DNA of 64,000 nucleotides, from contig NC_052507.1 in NCBI RefSeq assembly GCF_014356525.2, positions 58,130,053 to 58,194,052 of the forward strand. The letters run 5' to 3'. The position numbers and the translations under genes are program-made. The notes below the pieces were generated by a model that was not told where the DNA came from, did no database searches, and saw only the letters and a program-made list of their open reading frames with translations. This DNA is from Nilaparvata lugens (taxonomy: Eukaryota > Arthropoda > Insecta > Hemiptera > Delphacidae). Below, one piece after another: positions 21,300 through 34,100 of the stretch; position 1 is the stretch's first letter, and each line of letters starts with the position of its first letter.

Positions 21300-22260
21300 G
21301 TATTTCCAATCGCACAGTATTATGCAGTTTTTACGCAGCCAATTACAATTTGTTGAATAATAACCATGAATCTACATAATCACAATGAAGTGAATCAATT
21401 TTGGAAAAGTGAACAAATATTTGTTTTATTTCGATTAAAAACAAGTATTTAAAAAATTATTGACTTTTATTTACCTGTAAAACGAATTGTAGCTTCTGAA
21501 ATAGCAAATTCCTCAACACTAGTTTGAAATGCAGATTTTGTTTCATCTAAATGAAATTTTTGTAGAAATAGCTTGCAGTTATGTCTACTTTTTGAATACA
21601 CACAAACAAACGACACCCACCACTCACGCACACAAACAGAGGTTGTGACATTTTCATTCAAACTTTATATACTACCGATAAACATACTTCTCTTAACTGT
21701 TATTGGGTCGTATAGAATAATGATTTGTTATGTGATTGCGATAAGATATCCTGATGAAGTCTTGTATAATCAAATCGTTACATCATGTCTAGAAAAATCA
21801 CAGCATAAAAAGTAATTTGATAAGAAAAAATCTGATAAAAGGGATCAATTAGAATGATGATGCTAGGAAAGTGTTCTGAGCTACATACATGTTAATTCGC
21901 TCCTAGATAATCATTGAGGTCTCTCAAATACCTCTTTGAAAAGCAGAACAATTCGTTCAGACCAAGGTACCTAGAGTACAATGTATTCTAGGTTCATTGG
22001 TTCAGACCTTCATTTGTATACTATATAGTTTAATCTCTGAAACAGATGACTATGAAAGTTTACTCCAAAAATATCTAATAGAGGTCCTTTCAGGAAAAAC
22101 TTGTTGAATTTGAAGGTCTAGAGAGTAAATCTAGTAGAGTAATCACTAGACTACTGTGCAGGAACATGTTTCAAGCAATTATATTATAACCAGCAATTAA
22201 ACATGGAAAAGAGATGGATAGAAAACGAAAACTTTACTTTCGACTCATCCACACTCATGA
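21300..22260. other. Unrecognised AT-rich sequence
   Basis: No reliable coding or repeat structure, apart from short chance ORFs. Confidence 0.5.
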
Positions 22261-22269
22261 ATCATTCCC

Positions 22270-22560
22270 AAGTAGCAAAACAATATTGTCTTAATATTGG
22301 AAGGAATGTTTTCCCAATATTGTTTAATATATTGTAAATGCTGGTCAATGTTGTCAAAATACTCCGACAATATCTTTATGAAACCTTTAATATTTTTTTT
22401 TTAAATATTATAGCAATGTTGGTACATATTGCTAAGATATTTTGAAAAAATATTGGAAAATATTGTCACAATATTGCAAAACATTTTTTAAAAAATATTG
22501 TCTCAATATTGTTACAAAAATTATCACAACATTGATCAATGTGTTGTAAATATTTTTAAA
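22270..22560. repeat. Sequence dense in CAATATTG/AATATT words
   Basis: CAATATTG-type words recur about every 10-30 bp, with a segment GGTCAATGTTGTCAAAATAC (22343 onward) that reappears at 24244 in the same orientation on the far side of a LINE. Confidence 0.55.
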
Positions 22561-23159
22561 AAATTCAAATACATTTTATTATTATATATCACACATTTAA
22601 ACTTTAACGTAGAAATATTTTTAAAATGAAATTTATTTCCCAAGAATAAACAAAAACAAAACATAATAACACACCACTTTACAGCATAGAGAAACACTAA
22701 AGAGATTTATAAACAGTGTATATAAGAAAAAATACATAATAATAATAAATGTTAATCTATGCAAAAAGTACAGAACACTCAAAAGGAAAATATTAATACC
22801 TGCATAGGCGTTGAACCTGTGCGCAGATATGAGTCCCAAATATAGAATTCAATACGGTAGTAGTTAAAATTGAAATTGGGAAAAATAAATGAGAAAAAAA
22901 AACCAACAACTCAGAATTAGCGGTTAAAAATATTAATTGAGAGGAAAAGAAGAAAAATACTAAGAGAGAGACAGGTTAATCAAGAAATTTTGATGTTTTT
23001 ATTTTTTTTTAATATTGCATCTAATAAATTAGATATTTTTATTCAATACATCAGACAGATCACAGCGTAATCTGATTAAGTATTTTAGGATATGGGTCAC
23101 TCAAGTTTTAAATGGTCGAAATATAAATATATCGACGTAAAATGAAAAGGAAAAATGAA

Positions 23160-24243
23160 AAGGAGACAATACGGACACTTATATTAAGTAACGTTACTGG
23201 AATAGTTTCTCATCAAGCTTGTAATCTAATATGTTTTCATCTATAATCTTGCTTAAATTGTAAGTATTTGCAATACCTAGTACCTCACCAGGAAGAAAAT
23301 TAACTAATTTATTTGCTACAAATACAAATTGTCTACAGCATACATCGAGAACAGTACGGTCAAAGTTGTAGGTTATACTAGATGTTCTTAAATTATATTG
23401 AGTCACACGGGGATGAAATTTGTGTTTATTTTTTATTATGTAAAGGATAAGGCTTTTTGAATACAGCTGTCTGACGGTTAAAACCTTGAAATCGGTAAAG
23501 AGATCGTTAGTTGGGTACAGTTTGGGTTTGGAAGATATAGCTTTGATTAAAAATTTCTGTGTGACAAACAATTTATTGAAATGGACATTTCTGGCTCCCC
23601 CCAGGCGATGATTCCGTACTGAAGGACTGATTGGCCATAAGCATAATACACCAATCGAGCAATATCTCTATCTTTCAGCAAGCCGATGTTGTAAAATTTA
23701 TAAATTACGAATCTTAGCCTACGACATAAGTTATTGATGTGTGCATCCCACCTCAAGTGTTGGTCAAGGATAATACCTAGGAACTTTGTATTTTTTTCAC
23801 TTTTTATGCTAGGGCAGTCACAGGTTCTATTGACGTTAAGCAAACAGGAATGAATTTTTAGGTCATTAAGATTTCCAGGGAGACCCGACTTATTAGGTGA
23901 GAAAGTTAAATAAATACTTTTCTTTGAGTTCAAAGTTAAGGTGTGTTCATCCAGATAGTTTTTTATTTTTCTCATACCATTTTCACAGATGACCTTCATG
24001 TCTTCCCAGGAATCAGCCGAAAAAACAAGTGTAGTATCATCTGCATAGGACAAAATTTCACAGTTTTTGACTCCCATTCTAAGCATATCATTGATGTAGA
24101 TCAAAAATAGTATTGGTGATAATACTGTCCCCTGAGGCAACCCATAATTCGATAAATTAATAGTACTCGTTTTACCATCCAATGTCAGATACTGAGAGCG
24201 TTCTTTTAAATAATTAGTGGTTTTAAAAATAATTGACCAATAA
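23160..24243 (-). mobile_element. 5'-truncated LINE (RT core to C-terminus), minus strand
   Basis: The frame from about 24240 to 23547 holds the GLPQGTVLSPILFLIYINDM block, the active site SYADDTTLVF, KFLGIILDQHLRWDAHI and a terminal QSVLQYGIIAWG. It shifts into 23571-23194 for the C-terminal region (FKVLTVRQLYSKSL, NLRTSSITYNF). It is truncated before RT motif A, and one frameshift is visible near 23560. It belongs to the same subfamily as the plus-strand LINE at 26045-30385. Confidence 0.82.
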
Positions 24244-24349
24244 ATCTTGGTCAATGTTGTCAGAATACTCTGACAATATCTTAATGAAACCTTTAATATT
24301 TTTTGAAAATTATTAGAAATGAATTTTTGCAATTTTGTAAATTTCAATT

Positions 24350-25255
24350 AATATTTTCAACTATATTGAGGTTCCAGGGATTGATTATTCAATTAAAAAC
24401 CGTAATTATAATCAATTACTAATGTATTGTTTATGATGTCACTATTATCTTTTCTGTTACTACTATGTACTATATTCTTATCTATTCGACAGGTTCATCT
24501 TCACAATCGATGTTGATTATTGTTGTTGTAGGTAGCTGGTGTTGATGGCTGATTCCTGGAAAAAAATGAAAATAATAAAAAAATCAGAAAGAAACTAATA
24601 CAAAGCAGAAAATAGATGATCAATTTGTATTTTAAATACTGAAGGGTTATAATTGGATATGAAATCATAAACTTGTATTTTTTATTGATAGAAAGTGTAG
24701 AGAATCCGATTCTGAAGAAAACGTTAGATGGCAGTGATTGTGTTAAAGTGACTCAAATTTCAGAAATCCCGATCAAAAGAAGAAGAAAAAGTTAAACCAT
24801 AGCACATCTGAATAAATTTTAGTCTTTCGATTTTGTAAGAGTTTTACAAGTTTTACACAATCATGCTAATCAACTTTCTCTCCAGAATGTAGTTAGCTAG
24901 AGTACCCAATAAAAAATTTGTTGGTTGGTGAAAGACAAGGTTATTAAAAACAAGATTATTCTGATTTGAGAGAACTAAAAATGATGAAGATCCCGAAAAA
25001 TAGTAGGCTACAGATCAGAGATCGCCCGACTACACTGGAGATCACGACTGGTGCATTGAAAATATTAATCATATTGAGCTTTTATGGCTAATAACATCCA
25101 CAAGGTTGCTTTAATAAAAAAAATATTAATCAATTGAGTTTTACATTTTTACCAATGTTTTACTAATGATATCACGTTTCTGTAATGTTGAAATCTGATC
25201 TTTTTATTAGATTTAGTCTTAGTAGAAACCAAGTGATAAGTGTTCTAGTTTGAGA
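24350..25255. other. AT-rich spacer, nothing recognised
   Basis: Only chance ORFs and no clear repeat structure. Confidence 0.5.
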
Positions 25256-25259
25256 AGTG

Positions 25260-25470
25260 TAACAAGATAACATAAATGATATTTTCCTACAGTTACCTTG
25301 AAAAGTGGCCATTCCTGCACTGATTACAGATCGCAAAGAATCACTTTCCCGCTCTAGTGCGCAAAGTATTACTTTGCGTACTCCAGATTTGCAACATGGC
25401 AACACAAAATATTTGGTGGGTTATATGGAGGATTAGTGCACGAAAACAAAAATAAAGTTGGTAACAATGA
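25260..25470 (+). repeat. Left part of a repeat split by a LINE
   Basis: ATTTTCCTACAGTTACCTTGAAAAGTGG and the words CGCAAAGAATCACTTT and GTGCGCAAAGTA match the inverted copy at 42820-43030. The remaining part lies at 30400-30660. Confidence 0.7.
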
Positions 25471-26134
25471 CTGTGGTTAGATTTAGGTAAGAATCATTTC
25501 AATGGCTACCCTACATTTATGATAAAATCCCAATCTAGAAATCCAAAACAAGAATAATGTTCATCTAAATCATAATTAAATAATCATCATTTACGAATTC
25601 TTATCATTTAGTGATAAATAATAGTTCTTTTCTATTGATAATTATCATTTCAACTGCAAGCAATGAGAAAAGTAGCATATTATACATTATAAAATTCGAA
25701 TTTTGAGGTTAAATGATTACCTTTACTTTGAGCATAGTTTTTACCTTTACTTTTGAGTTTACTTTGAGCATTTTTCTCGATAATTTGAGCAAAAGTCTAA
25801 ATTTTTGTATCCTGTTTCAGTACATTTTAGCTGGATGAAACAAACTTAGGTACGATTCTTCCCACTAGGTCGCGCGCTTGTCGGTTCAGGCATCTTGCAG
25901 CCATCCCAATCAGCTGTTGGCGTGTATTTGAATGCAAATTTTTTGTTCTATCTATTTTTTTCTGATTCTTGAATGAATAAAAATGAGAACTTTGGCTGAG
26001 AATTTTCAGCTTCAATTGGATTATTAATTTTTAAATGAATTTAAACAGTTCAGTTGGAGCAGTCGAAGTAACAGGTTGTGTTTTTGTAGCTCCCTTATCT
26101 CAGTTCTTATCTTTCATTCATAACCGAAAGTAAA

Positions 26135-27114
26135 ATGATTTGCAGTGAATGTAAATGTGAAGTGCCTGATCGCGATGTGTTATTGTGCTCTCGTTGTAGG
26201 ATTGAGCATCATTTCGTGTGTCAAAATATAAAAGATTCAAATTTTCGAAAAATGTCGGCCGAAACAAAATCGAAATGGTGTTGTTCAAAGTGTAAATTAG
26301 TCAACACCGGTACATGCTCGTCAACGGTGGCTGGCTTATCAACCACTGATAAGCAATCTCAGTTGGATTCAGACGGTAAGAGTAGCAGTGCTTCACTTTC
26401 GCTATCACTGACTAAAGCTGACCTTGAAGCTATTGGTCGAATTGTCAGAGAAATGATTCAAGCGGAGCTATTGCCAATCAAGCAAGAGTTCAGTGCAATA
26501 AAAGAATCAATTGAATTCATTTCTAACGAGTTTGATAATTTTAAGAGTGAACTTTCTACTTTTAAAAATAAGGTTGAGGAACTCAAAAAGGAAAATACTA
26601 CATTGAAATGTGACAATAATAAATTAAAATCACAATTGGACTCAATTCATGAATATACACGTAGGGACAATTTGATTATTACTGGAATTCCAGAAACAGC
26701 TAATGAGTCGGTTTACGAAATTTTCAACAGTGTATCAACTGCAATTAGTAGCCCACTAACATCAAAAGACTTAAGTACGGCACACAGACTTCCTACTAGA
26801 ATTAAAGGCAAGAATAGCATCGAACCGATAGTTGTGAAATTTGTACGAAGGCAGGACGAAGAGACTTGGTTAGCTGATTTCAGAAAAATGTCATCCATGG
26901 ACGAAACTAGTTACCGTATAGCGACAAAATCTATAAAAAAAATAAGTCCCTCCCTGATGGCAATGTATTGGCTCACCAAGACTTGCCTCCTCAAATCCTT
27001 GAACAACTCAAACAGGTACGAGAGGTCGCCTCTGAAAAGGGGTACAAGTTCCTGTGGTCGAGAGAGGGGAAGATATTTGTTCGCAAAGATACTATAACCA
27101 GGCGGCAATTGTGA
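26135..27114 (+). pseudogene. LINE ORF1: PHD-like finger, coiled coil, FP-like domain
   Basis: Nucleic-acid-binding ORF1 protein. Residues 1-55 carry the cysteine/histidine finger (CSECKCEVPDRDVLLCSRCR, HHFVC, WCCSKC). Residues 90-180 are helical with Leu/Lys/Glu heptads. EYTRRDNLIITGIPE starts the Baculo_FP-like fold and VVKFVRRQDEETWL follows. Near 26930 a run of A residues carries a one-base shift. The track then runs to a false end at 27097, while the other frame gives a family-like GYKFLWSREGKIFVRKD ending with TGA at 27112-27114. Otherwise it is well preserved. Confidence 0.82.
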
Positions 27115-27303
27115 TACATCGCAAGGAGGACTTAAACTCTCTGTAGACTCAGGATCAGGACCCAATTAATTTCTTTTGTATATTTTTATGCCGTTTGAGA
27201 ACTTTGAAAATCAAATTGTTTATGATAGGTAATTATGAAACATTAGTTGTAGAAGATATTAAATTATAAAATTGCTAACTTTTATGATGTAAATGTCATT
27301 CAC

Positions 27304-30142
27304 ATGAATATTAGGTCCATCAAGAAAAATTTCGATGAATTCATTTATTACATAAGCCATTGTAAAACTAAATTTGAAATTATAATATTATCTGAAACAT
27401 GGATTAGTAATGACTCAGAATTTGTTTTCAATATAGAGGGGTACTCTGTTGTAAATAGAAATAATAGGTTCACGAGGAGTGATGGATTATGTATATTTGT
27501 AAGCAAGGATATTGATTTTCAAGAAGTTAATATAAAAAAAGATAACGTAAATTCAATTATAATTAAATTTAAATTAAAAAATTCATCATATGAGATGATC
27601 GCACTTTACAGGTCTCCTTCTTTAGAAGTAAATGCCTTCTTGCTAAGTTTGGATTCCTATTTGCAAAGTATTGGAAATGAGGTATCTGTCATTGTAACGG
27701 GTGATATAAATATAAATATAATGGACGAAAATAATCTAAATTACTTAACAAATGAGTACCTTAGTATTTTACAATTAAATGGCTTTAAATCTTACATCAA
27801 TAAATATACTAGATCTTTCAATAATGCCAATGGGCAAGTTAACAGTTGTATTGACCACATGTTTTTTAAGGGTGAATCAAATAAGGAGTTGGACGTGCTA
27901 GGTGCAATCTTGCAATCAAGTATTACTGATCATTACAGTATTGTTTTCCATATCAGAGAGACATATCATGATGTTAAATCTAAGATAAATTTAAGTGATG
28001 CTGTAACTAAAATAAATTTTTGTAAGCTAAAATTATGCCTTGAAACTCAAAGTTGGGACGATGTTTGTGACAATGTGACAGAAGATATTGACACCTTGGT
28101 TGATAGGTTTACCAACAAAATTAATGAAAATATTAATAAATGCACTGAAGTTATTAAGTATTCTCATAAAAGAAAACCGTTGAAAAAATGGATTACTCCG
28201 GGTTTAATATCAGCCATTCGTAAAAGAGATAGGATGCATATCAAATTAGGCAAGCAGCCCTTCAATGCAAGCCTCAAACAAGATTACATAAATTATAGAA
28301 ATGTATTGAACTCTTTAATAAGAAAATCAAAGAATGATTACTACAACAATAAATTTATTGAATATAGAAATAATTCCAAGACAAAATGGGAGTGCATTTC
28401 TGAATTGTTGGGAAAGGAGAAAGAATATCACGAACCTAAAATTGATCCTGGAATTTTGAATAAATATTTTGTAAATGTGGGAATTGAGCATGCTAAGAAA
28501 TTGCTGGATTCTGTAAAGCATATTGAAATACCTCAATCATTAAATGCACCCCCAACAGATAGCATGTTCCTAAACCCAACTAGTATTAATGAAATTTTAG
28601 AAGTAATTGGTCAATTGAAGAATAACGCTTCTCCAGGTGTAGATAATATCAGTACACGTTGACGTTGTGTTAAATTAATGAGTAAATATATTGTTTGTCC
28701 ACTGGAACATATAATTAATAGATGTTTTTCAGAGGGTTATTTTCCAAGGGCGTTCAAGTCTGCAAAAATAATTGCATTACACAAGTCAGGGAATAAATCG
28801 CAACCAGAAAATTATCGTCCCATTAGTATTTTAAATAGCTTCTCTGAAATTATCGAGAAGATTATTAAAAAAAGAGTTTTAAACTTCCTAAATAGTAATA
28901 ATTTTTTTGAAAAAAATCAATTTGGTTTTCAACATGGGAAGTCTACAACTGATGCGATCATCCTCCTAACTAAATTGATAGATGAAAATTTCAATTCTAA
29001 ACAAAAAACATTGGCTGTCTTTTTAGATTTGGCAAAGGCATTCCATACAATCCCTCACAGCATTTTATTGGAAAAATTAGAGAAATGTGGGATTAGGGGT
29101 ATATGTAATGATCTTCTAGCTAGCTATCTTCAAGATAGAAGACAAACATCAAATTTGTGTGGAATATCAGTAACAGATCATTTATCTAGTTTTGGTTTAC
29201 CACAGGATACAGTACTGTCCCCAGTATTATTTTTGATCTATTTGAACGATGCTCTAAAATTGCCTATACCAAATTGTACCCAGATTTCTTTTGCTGATGA
29301 TGCAGCATTAGTATTTTCGAGTGAATCATGGCCACAGTGCTAATGATGGCCTAAAAATTATGAAAAATTGGATGGATGACCATATTTTAACAGTCAACTT
29401 AAAAAAGACAAAATATATTACTTTTTCTCCAACATTAGCGGGTCAACCTGATGATTCATTAAAATTAAAAATGCATACTGATTCACTCTGTTCAAATATC
29501 AGGATAAATTGTTTATGCCAACAAGTTGAGAAAGTCATGTCTATAAAATACTTGGGAATAATGGTGGATAGACATTTGAAATGGGATTCTCATATTAATT
29601 ATTTGTGTTCTAAACTTAAATTTCTTATATACAACTTTTACAAAATTAATCAATTAAAAGACCTTGACATAAAGAGATCAATTTATTTCGCTTATGCCCA
29701 CTCATTGTTTCAATATGCAATTGAGGCATGGGGTGGTGCATTTGATACTCATTTTAATAAAGTCTTCACATTGCAAAAGCATCTTATAAGGGCAGCACTG
29801 GGTAAAGCAAGGCGATACCCGAGTAGGAAAATTTTTGAAGAACTAAGGGTACCCACACTTAGGCAGTTATATGTGATAAAGATTGTTTCGCATTTAAATA
29901 AAAATATAAGTAATTTAGATATAAGGCATACACCATACAAAATACGACCAGCAGTATCAAACATTTTCAATATAAATTTTATTAAGTTAGTGGTGAGTAG
30001 ACACCAATTCTCTTATTTTTGTAATATATTTTCGAAAAAAGCTCCAATTATTTCCATAAATACAAAAATTACTAAAAAACTTCTTAAAGAAATAAATATA
30101 TGGGTTGAACAGAATATTTATTATAGACTACCTAAATTCTAA
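27304..30142 (+). pseudogene. LINE ORF2 (endonuclease + reverse transcriptase), three frame pieces
   Basis: Piece 27304-28662 holds the AP endonuclease (MNIRSIKKNFDEF, SETWISND, GDININI, SSITDHYSIVF) and the start of RT (LKNNASPGVDNI), with a stop at 28660. Piece 28678-29343 has NYRPISILNSFSEIIEKIIK, motif A FLDLAKAFHTIPH (the second Asp of the usual DxxKAFD is His), GLPQDTVLSPVLFLIYLND (Gly to Asp) and the active site SFADDAALVF. Piece 29321-30142 carries KYLGIMVDRHLKWDSHI to the C-terminus. One stop, one frameshift and two motif substitutions make it dead despite its length. Confidence 0.85.
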
Positions 30143-30399
30143 TAGTTTCATAATTTCGTTACCAGCTCCATTTTGGTTATGTGTTGAATGAGGTTTCTTT
30201 TTTTTGTCATTGTACTACCTATTGGATTTTTGTTACTTTTAATTTCTTTATTTATATAATTTAATTTCCTGTATGAACTCACAGCCAGCGCACAAGTTTA
30301 CTTTTATGACTGTGCCAAGTATGCGTAAAAATGTATTTCATCTCATTATTTGTATTGTACATTGGCAAATAAATATTCTTATTCTTATAATTAAGGTTG

Positions 30400-30660
30400 T
30401 TATTAATAACAGCATCACACACACAAACATGTGATGGATTTCAGCCTTCATTTTACCCATAATTACCTACTTTTCATATTCAATGGTAACTGTAGGAAAA
30501 ATTTAATGTGAAATACATTATCTATTATATAAGTACATCTGCTGCACTCAAGAAGCCATTCCGCCCTTGCCTACGGCTTGTGTGTACGGTTTCTTTCGGT
30601 GCAGCAAACTGTCACTTCACGCACTAGTTGCACAAATAACTATTTTGCTGAAAAGACAAG
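30400..30660 (+). repeat. Right part of the LINE-interrupted repeat
   Basis: GGTAACTGTAGGAAAAATTTAATG, GCTGCACTCAAGAAGCC, TTCTTTCGGTGCAGCAAACT and CACTAGTTGCACAAATAACT are inverted relative to 42480-42700. Confidence 0.7.
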
Positions 30661-31051
30661 TGCATGTGCACGGTACTAGAATTTCTGATCTGCAGCACTT
30701 CAAATTCTAGTCTCCCCACCCAATTTCCATTTCTTCCTAATATCAGGCAGTTATGGAAAAACCTTCTTTCTAATAACCTTGGGCGAAAGATGCTTATTCA
30801 GGAAACAGCTCAATACAGAGTGAGTAAAAGGTTTGGAAACGGCTTGATACTTTTCATAGAGGTAATTTCATGGTAGGTGACGTGGGGGATCGTGCTAAAA
30901 GTTTCCACTGAATCATGACATTAAAAATTTGGTCCGCCATCTTGGATCAGTCATATTGAATCCTAGCTCAAATTTTTCGAATGGGAAGATGGTCGTGTAA
31001 TACATTTTTCCAATGCAGATTTTCTAGAGAAATTGATTGTGAGATGGATGC

Positions 31052-31152
31052 TTACATTTTGTCCAACTTCGATTGTGCTTGTGCAAGCCATGTAGCCGCT
31101 TTCAATTGGACCTGCTTTGATTCTGATTTTGGCCAGCACCGTTTTGTAGCAG
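31052..31152 (-). CDS. DUF4806-like gene, terminal exon
   Basis: The acceptor TTTTTTTGTTACAG lies directly before. The in-phase reading ends in LKAATWLAQAQSKLDKM and TAA (31054-31052). The Trp-Leu-x-x-Ala pattern matches the C-terminal helix of the family. Confidence 0.6.
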
Positions 31153-34100
31153 CTGTAACAAAAAAATCATTAGAACACCAATCTCTCACACATTACTCAA
31201 TACAATGCGAGAGAAAAGTACAAATAACAATGTATAAAGAACAAACAATGTATGAACAAAACTACTTGTTCTAAGTGGAATCGGCTAGGAAGATAAGATG
31301 AGAAAAAATACCTCATGGATAATGATTTATCATGTAGGGTTATATGCAGATTGTAATGAAACATGAACAGGAAAGGGTTCAGAAAACCCGATAAAAAGTC
31401 GGGGTGAAAAAATAATTTAAAAGGAAAAAGCGAATCTAATGAACATGTTGTAAGAAAATTGTAGTATTAATGAATTTCCGATGAAAATATTCAATAATCA
31501 GTAATGAAATCATGATTGTCTTCTATTATGTAGGATTAAGAGTGTCCTAGACAATGGAGTCTTTAGTAGACCTTATCTTGATATCCAAGAAACTCGAAAT
31601 AGAAATAAATTTATTTGGATAAAAGTAATTTATCTCTAGTTCTCCATATAGTATTTATTTATTGGAAATTGAAAGATGGTCTTGTTGTGCATGATACCAC
31701 CTAACTTCCTTCCGCCCTAACTTTGCCCTCCGAGGTTGAAATGAAGGCAACGATTCTATTCTATTCCAATATAGAATTCCAGTATGAAGTGAATAGTGAT
31801 TACCTCAAATCAATAGGACAAACCCTTTCAAAGCTATATGAAGTATTAATCAAAGACAAATCAATTAATATTTCCGATACGAATTAATGATCAGCATAAT
31901 AATGACCACCTCCCTTGTTGAAAAAAATCAACTTAGAGATTCAATATTCCAGATCCTGGATGGAATGATTACTTTATTCATTCATTAGGATAGAATGACT
32001 TCTTTATTTCAATGACGTGGCGAAGTTTGGACAGTAATGTCCACTCTACCACTTAACCACGATCTTTGTGGATGTAATATTTAAAGACAAATTGAATTTT
32101 TTGAGTCAGTGAAGTCGAATTTTCTATTCAAGTGGTATTTTGTCTCCCTGATATTGATATTGCCAAATTAGCGTAGTTTATAAAATATAAAGCAAGCGAC
32201 AGTAAACTGCAAAAGGAGAAATTAGCTGGAATCTTACCAATCATAACTTTGGCTATTAGCAGATTCTTGAATGGTTTCTTCTCTAGGCCTATTTTATGAT
32301 CCTTCCGTTGCACTCCCTTCCAAGAAAAGTTAACGGCTACGTCGAGCGTCACCAGCTTCCCCATTATGCTTGTGATTGTGCGCCCTTCTGAGGTTTTGTC
32401 GGCGCATGACGCGACATATGTCACCTTTGAACAAATGAAAAAACAAAATACTTAAGTTGAATAATAAAATGAATTAAAGAATAATATTCTCAAAGGGATC
32501 ACGTATGTCTGTTGAAAATTCGACTGAGTCATTGTCAATATTGTAGAACCGTTTCATAATGAAATAAAAAGACACATTTATGTTGTCAAATTCTACACAG
32601 TTTTATTCTGTACAGGACCATGGTTTCGTCACCACATAGGTCACATTTTTAAGTTGACTGAAAAATATGACCAGTGTGGTCACGAATCCATGGTCCTGTA
32701 CAGAATAAAACTGTGTAGAATTAGACAAAACATATGTGTGTTTTTATTTCATTATGTCTGTTGAATTCATAATGTGATCTGGGATTTTTTTACAATTTCC
32801 AAAAACATCACAAATTGAACTGAAATTAGAAAACAGATTATGTATGCAAATAATTTTTGAGTTTGTTCTAAGTGCTAGGTTATATTTCAATTAGTGGAAT
32901 TTATAGGTAGGTACACGGTTGAAAATCGTAGTGTTTCTGGCCTAAAAAGCTTCTTATAAAATTAAATTATCACTCTCAATTTGTTTCCTTTTAAGACTCT
33001 TTATAAATTTCTGTCGATTTTCTAAGCAGTTCACACAGAATGTGAATTTTTTTGTTAGGACTACTCTTGAATAGAAATAAAAATGAAAATCTAAGTACCC
33101 TTTTTTTTAAATTCTTTACTCACAAAATATTTCGGCTATGATGCCAGCATTATCAAGTGATTGAAAACTAATAATCAAAATTATTTTAAATGAATACTAT
33201 TGCAGTATTTATAAGAAGCTTATACTATATAGCTTCTTATAGCTTGCATCTTATTCTTGATCTTATGTGCATTTATATGTACATTTATAATAAATAATTA
33301 TTCATTCACTTATTAGGTTAGCAAAAACAATACAACAAAAAGAATAAACGTTTATTATCGTAATAAAAGTGGAAAACTGAATGTTAAGAGTTTCATATCA
33401 AAATTCACAGTCCTTGTTTATAAAATCAATGTACAAACATATGATCAAAAATAATAAGCTTGCAATAGTATTTATTTAATGTCATTCTATTTATTTTTCA
33501 ATCACTTGATAATGGCATCGTAGCTGAAACAAGTTGTGAGTTAACAATTTGAAAAAAATGTATTTGGATTTCTATATTTATTTCTGTGGTTTCTTGATGT
33601 TTTGTGACAATTCCTACATAATAGCATGCTTACAAATCGACAACACATGTGTGTTACGGTATCTGATGGAGTTCAATGAAACATGCATGTCTTTTGCATG
33701 CCCCGTGTCTGCACCATGCGAAATCTCAAAACCATAATGTTGAAAGAATGATAAGCAAGGGAGCCCATACTTCGATAAGAACATGGAAATGTATAGCACA
33801 ATTATTTCATAATACCATATTTATTTTTATAAATGACTACTACTACAGAACAGTTGGGTCAAAATTTCTTGGCACCTGACTGCTGACTGTAGTTAATTAA
33901 CTTCATTGAAAACAATGCGTGCTGCTCTACTCCAATGTCTCTATATTTTGATTGAATAATGTTTTCAGAAAAGCGCTACCCTCCTCGCCGAGGCAACCTG
34001 ATTCTTGCCAAGATTATTAATAACGTTGTGTTCTTGCTAGGTGTGAATAAATTTTCGTCCAACTATTCTACTACTACTACTACTTCTGTACTTATAATAG

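Larger units (their letters stand above)
26045..30385 (+). mobile_element. Near full-length LINE (PHD-ORF1 + EN-RT), plus strand
   Basis: The 5'UTR starts near CAGTTCAGTTGGAGCAGTCG. ORF1 is at 26135-27114, ORF2 at 27304-30142 in three pieces, and a 3'UTR ends with AATAAATATTCTTATTCTTA. About 4.3 kb. It belongs with Jockey/CR1-type elements by ORF1 architecture (PHD finger, coiled coil, FP-like C-terminus). Confidence 0.85.
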
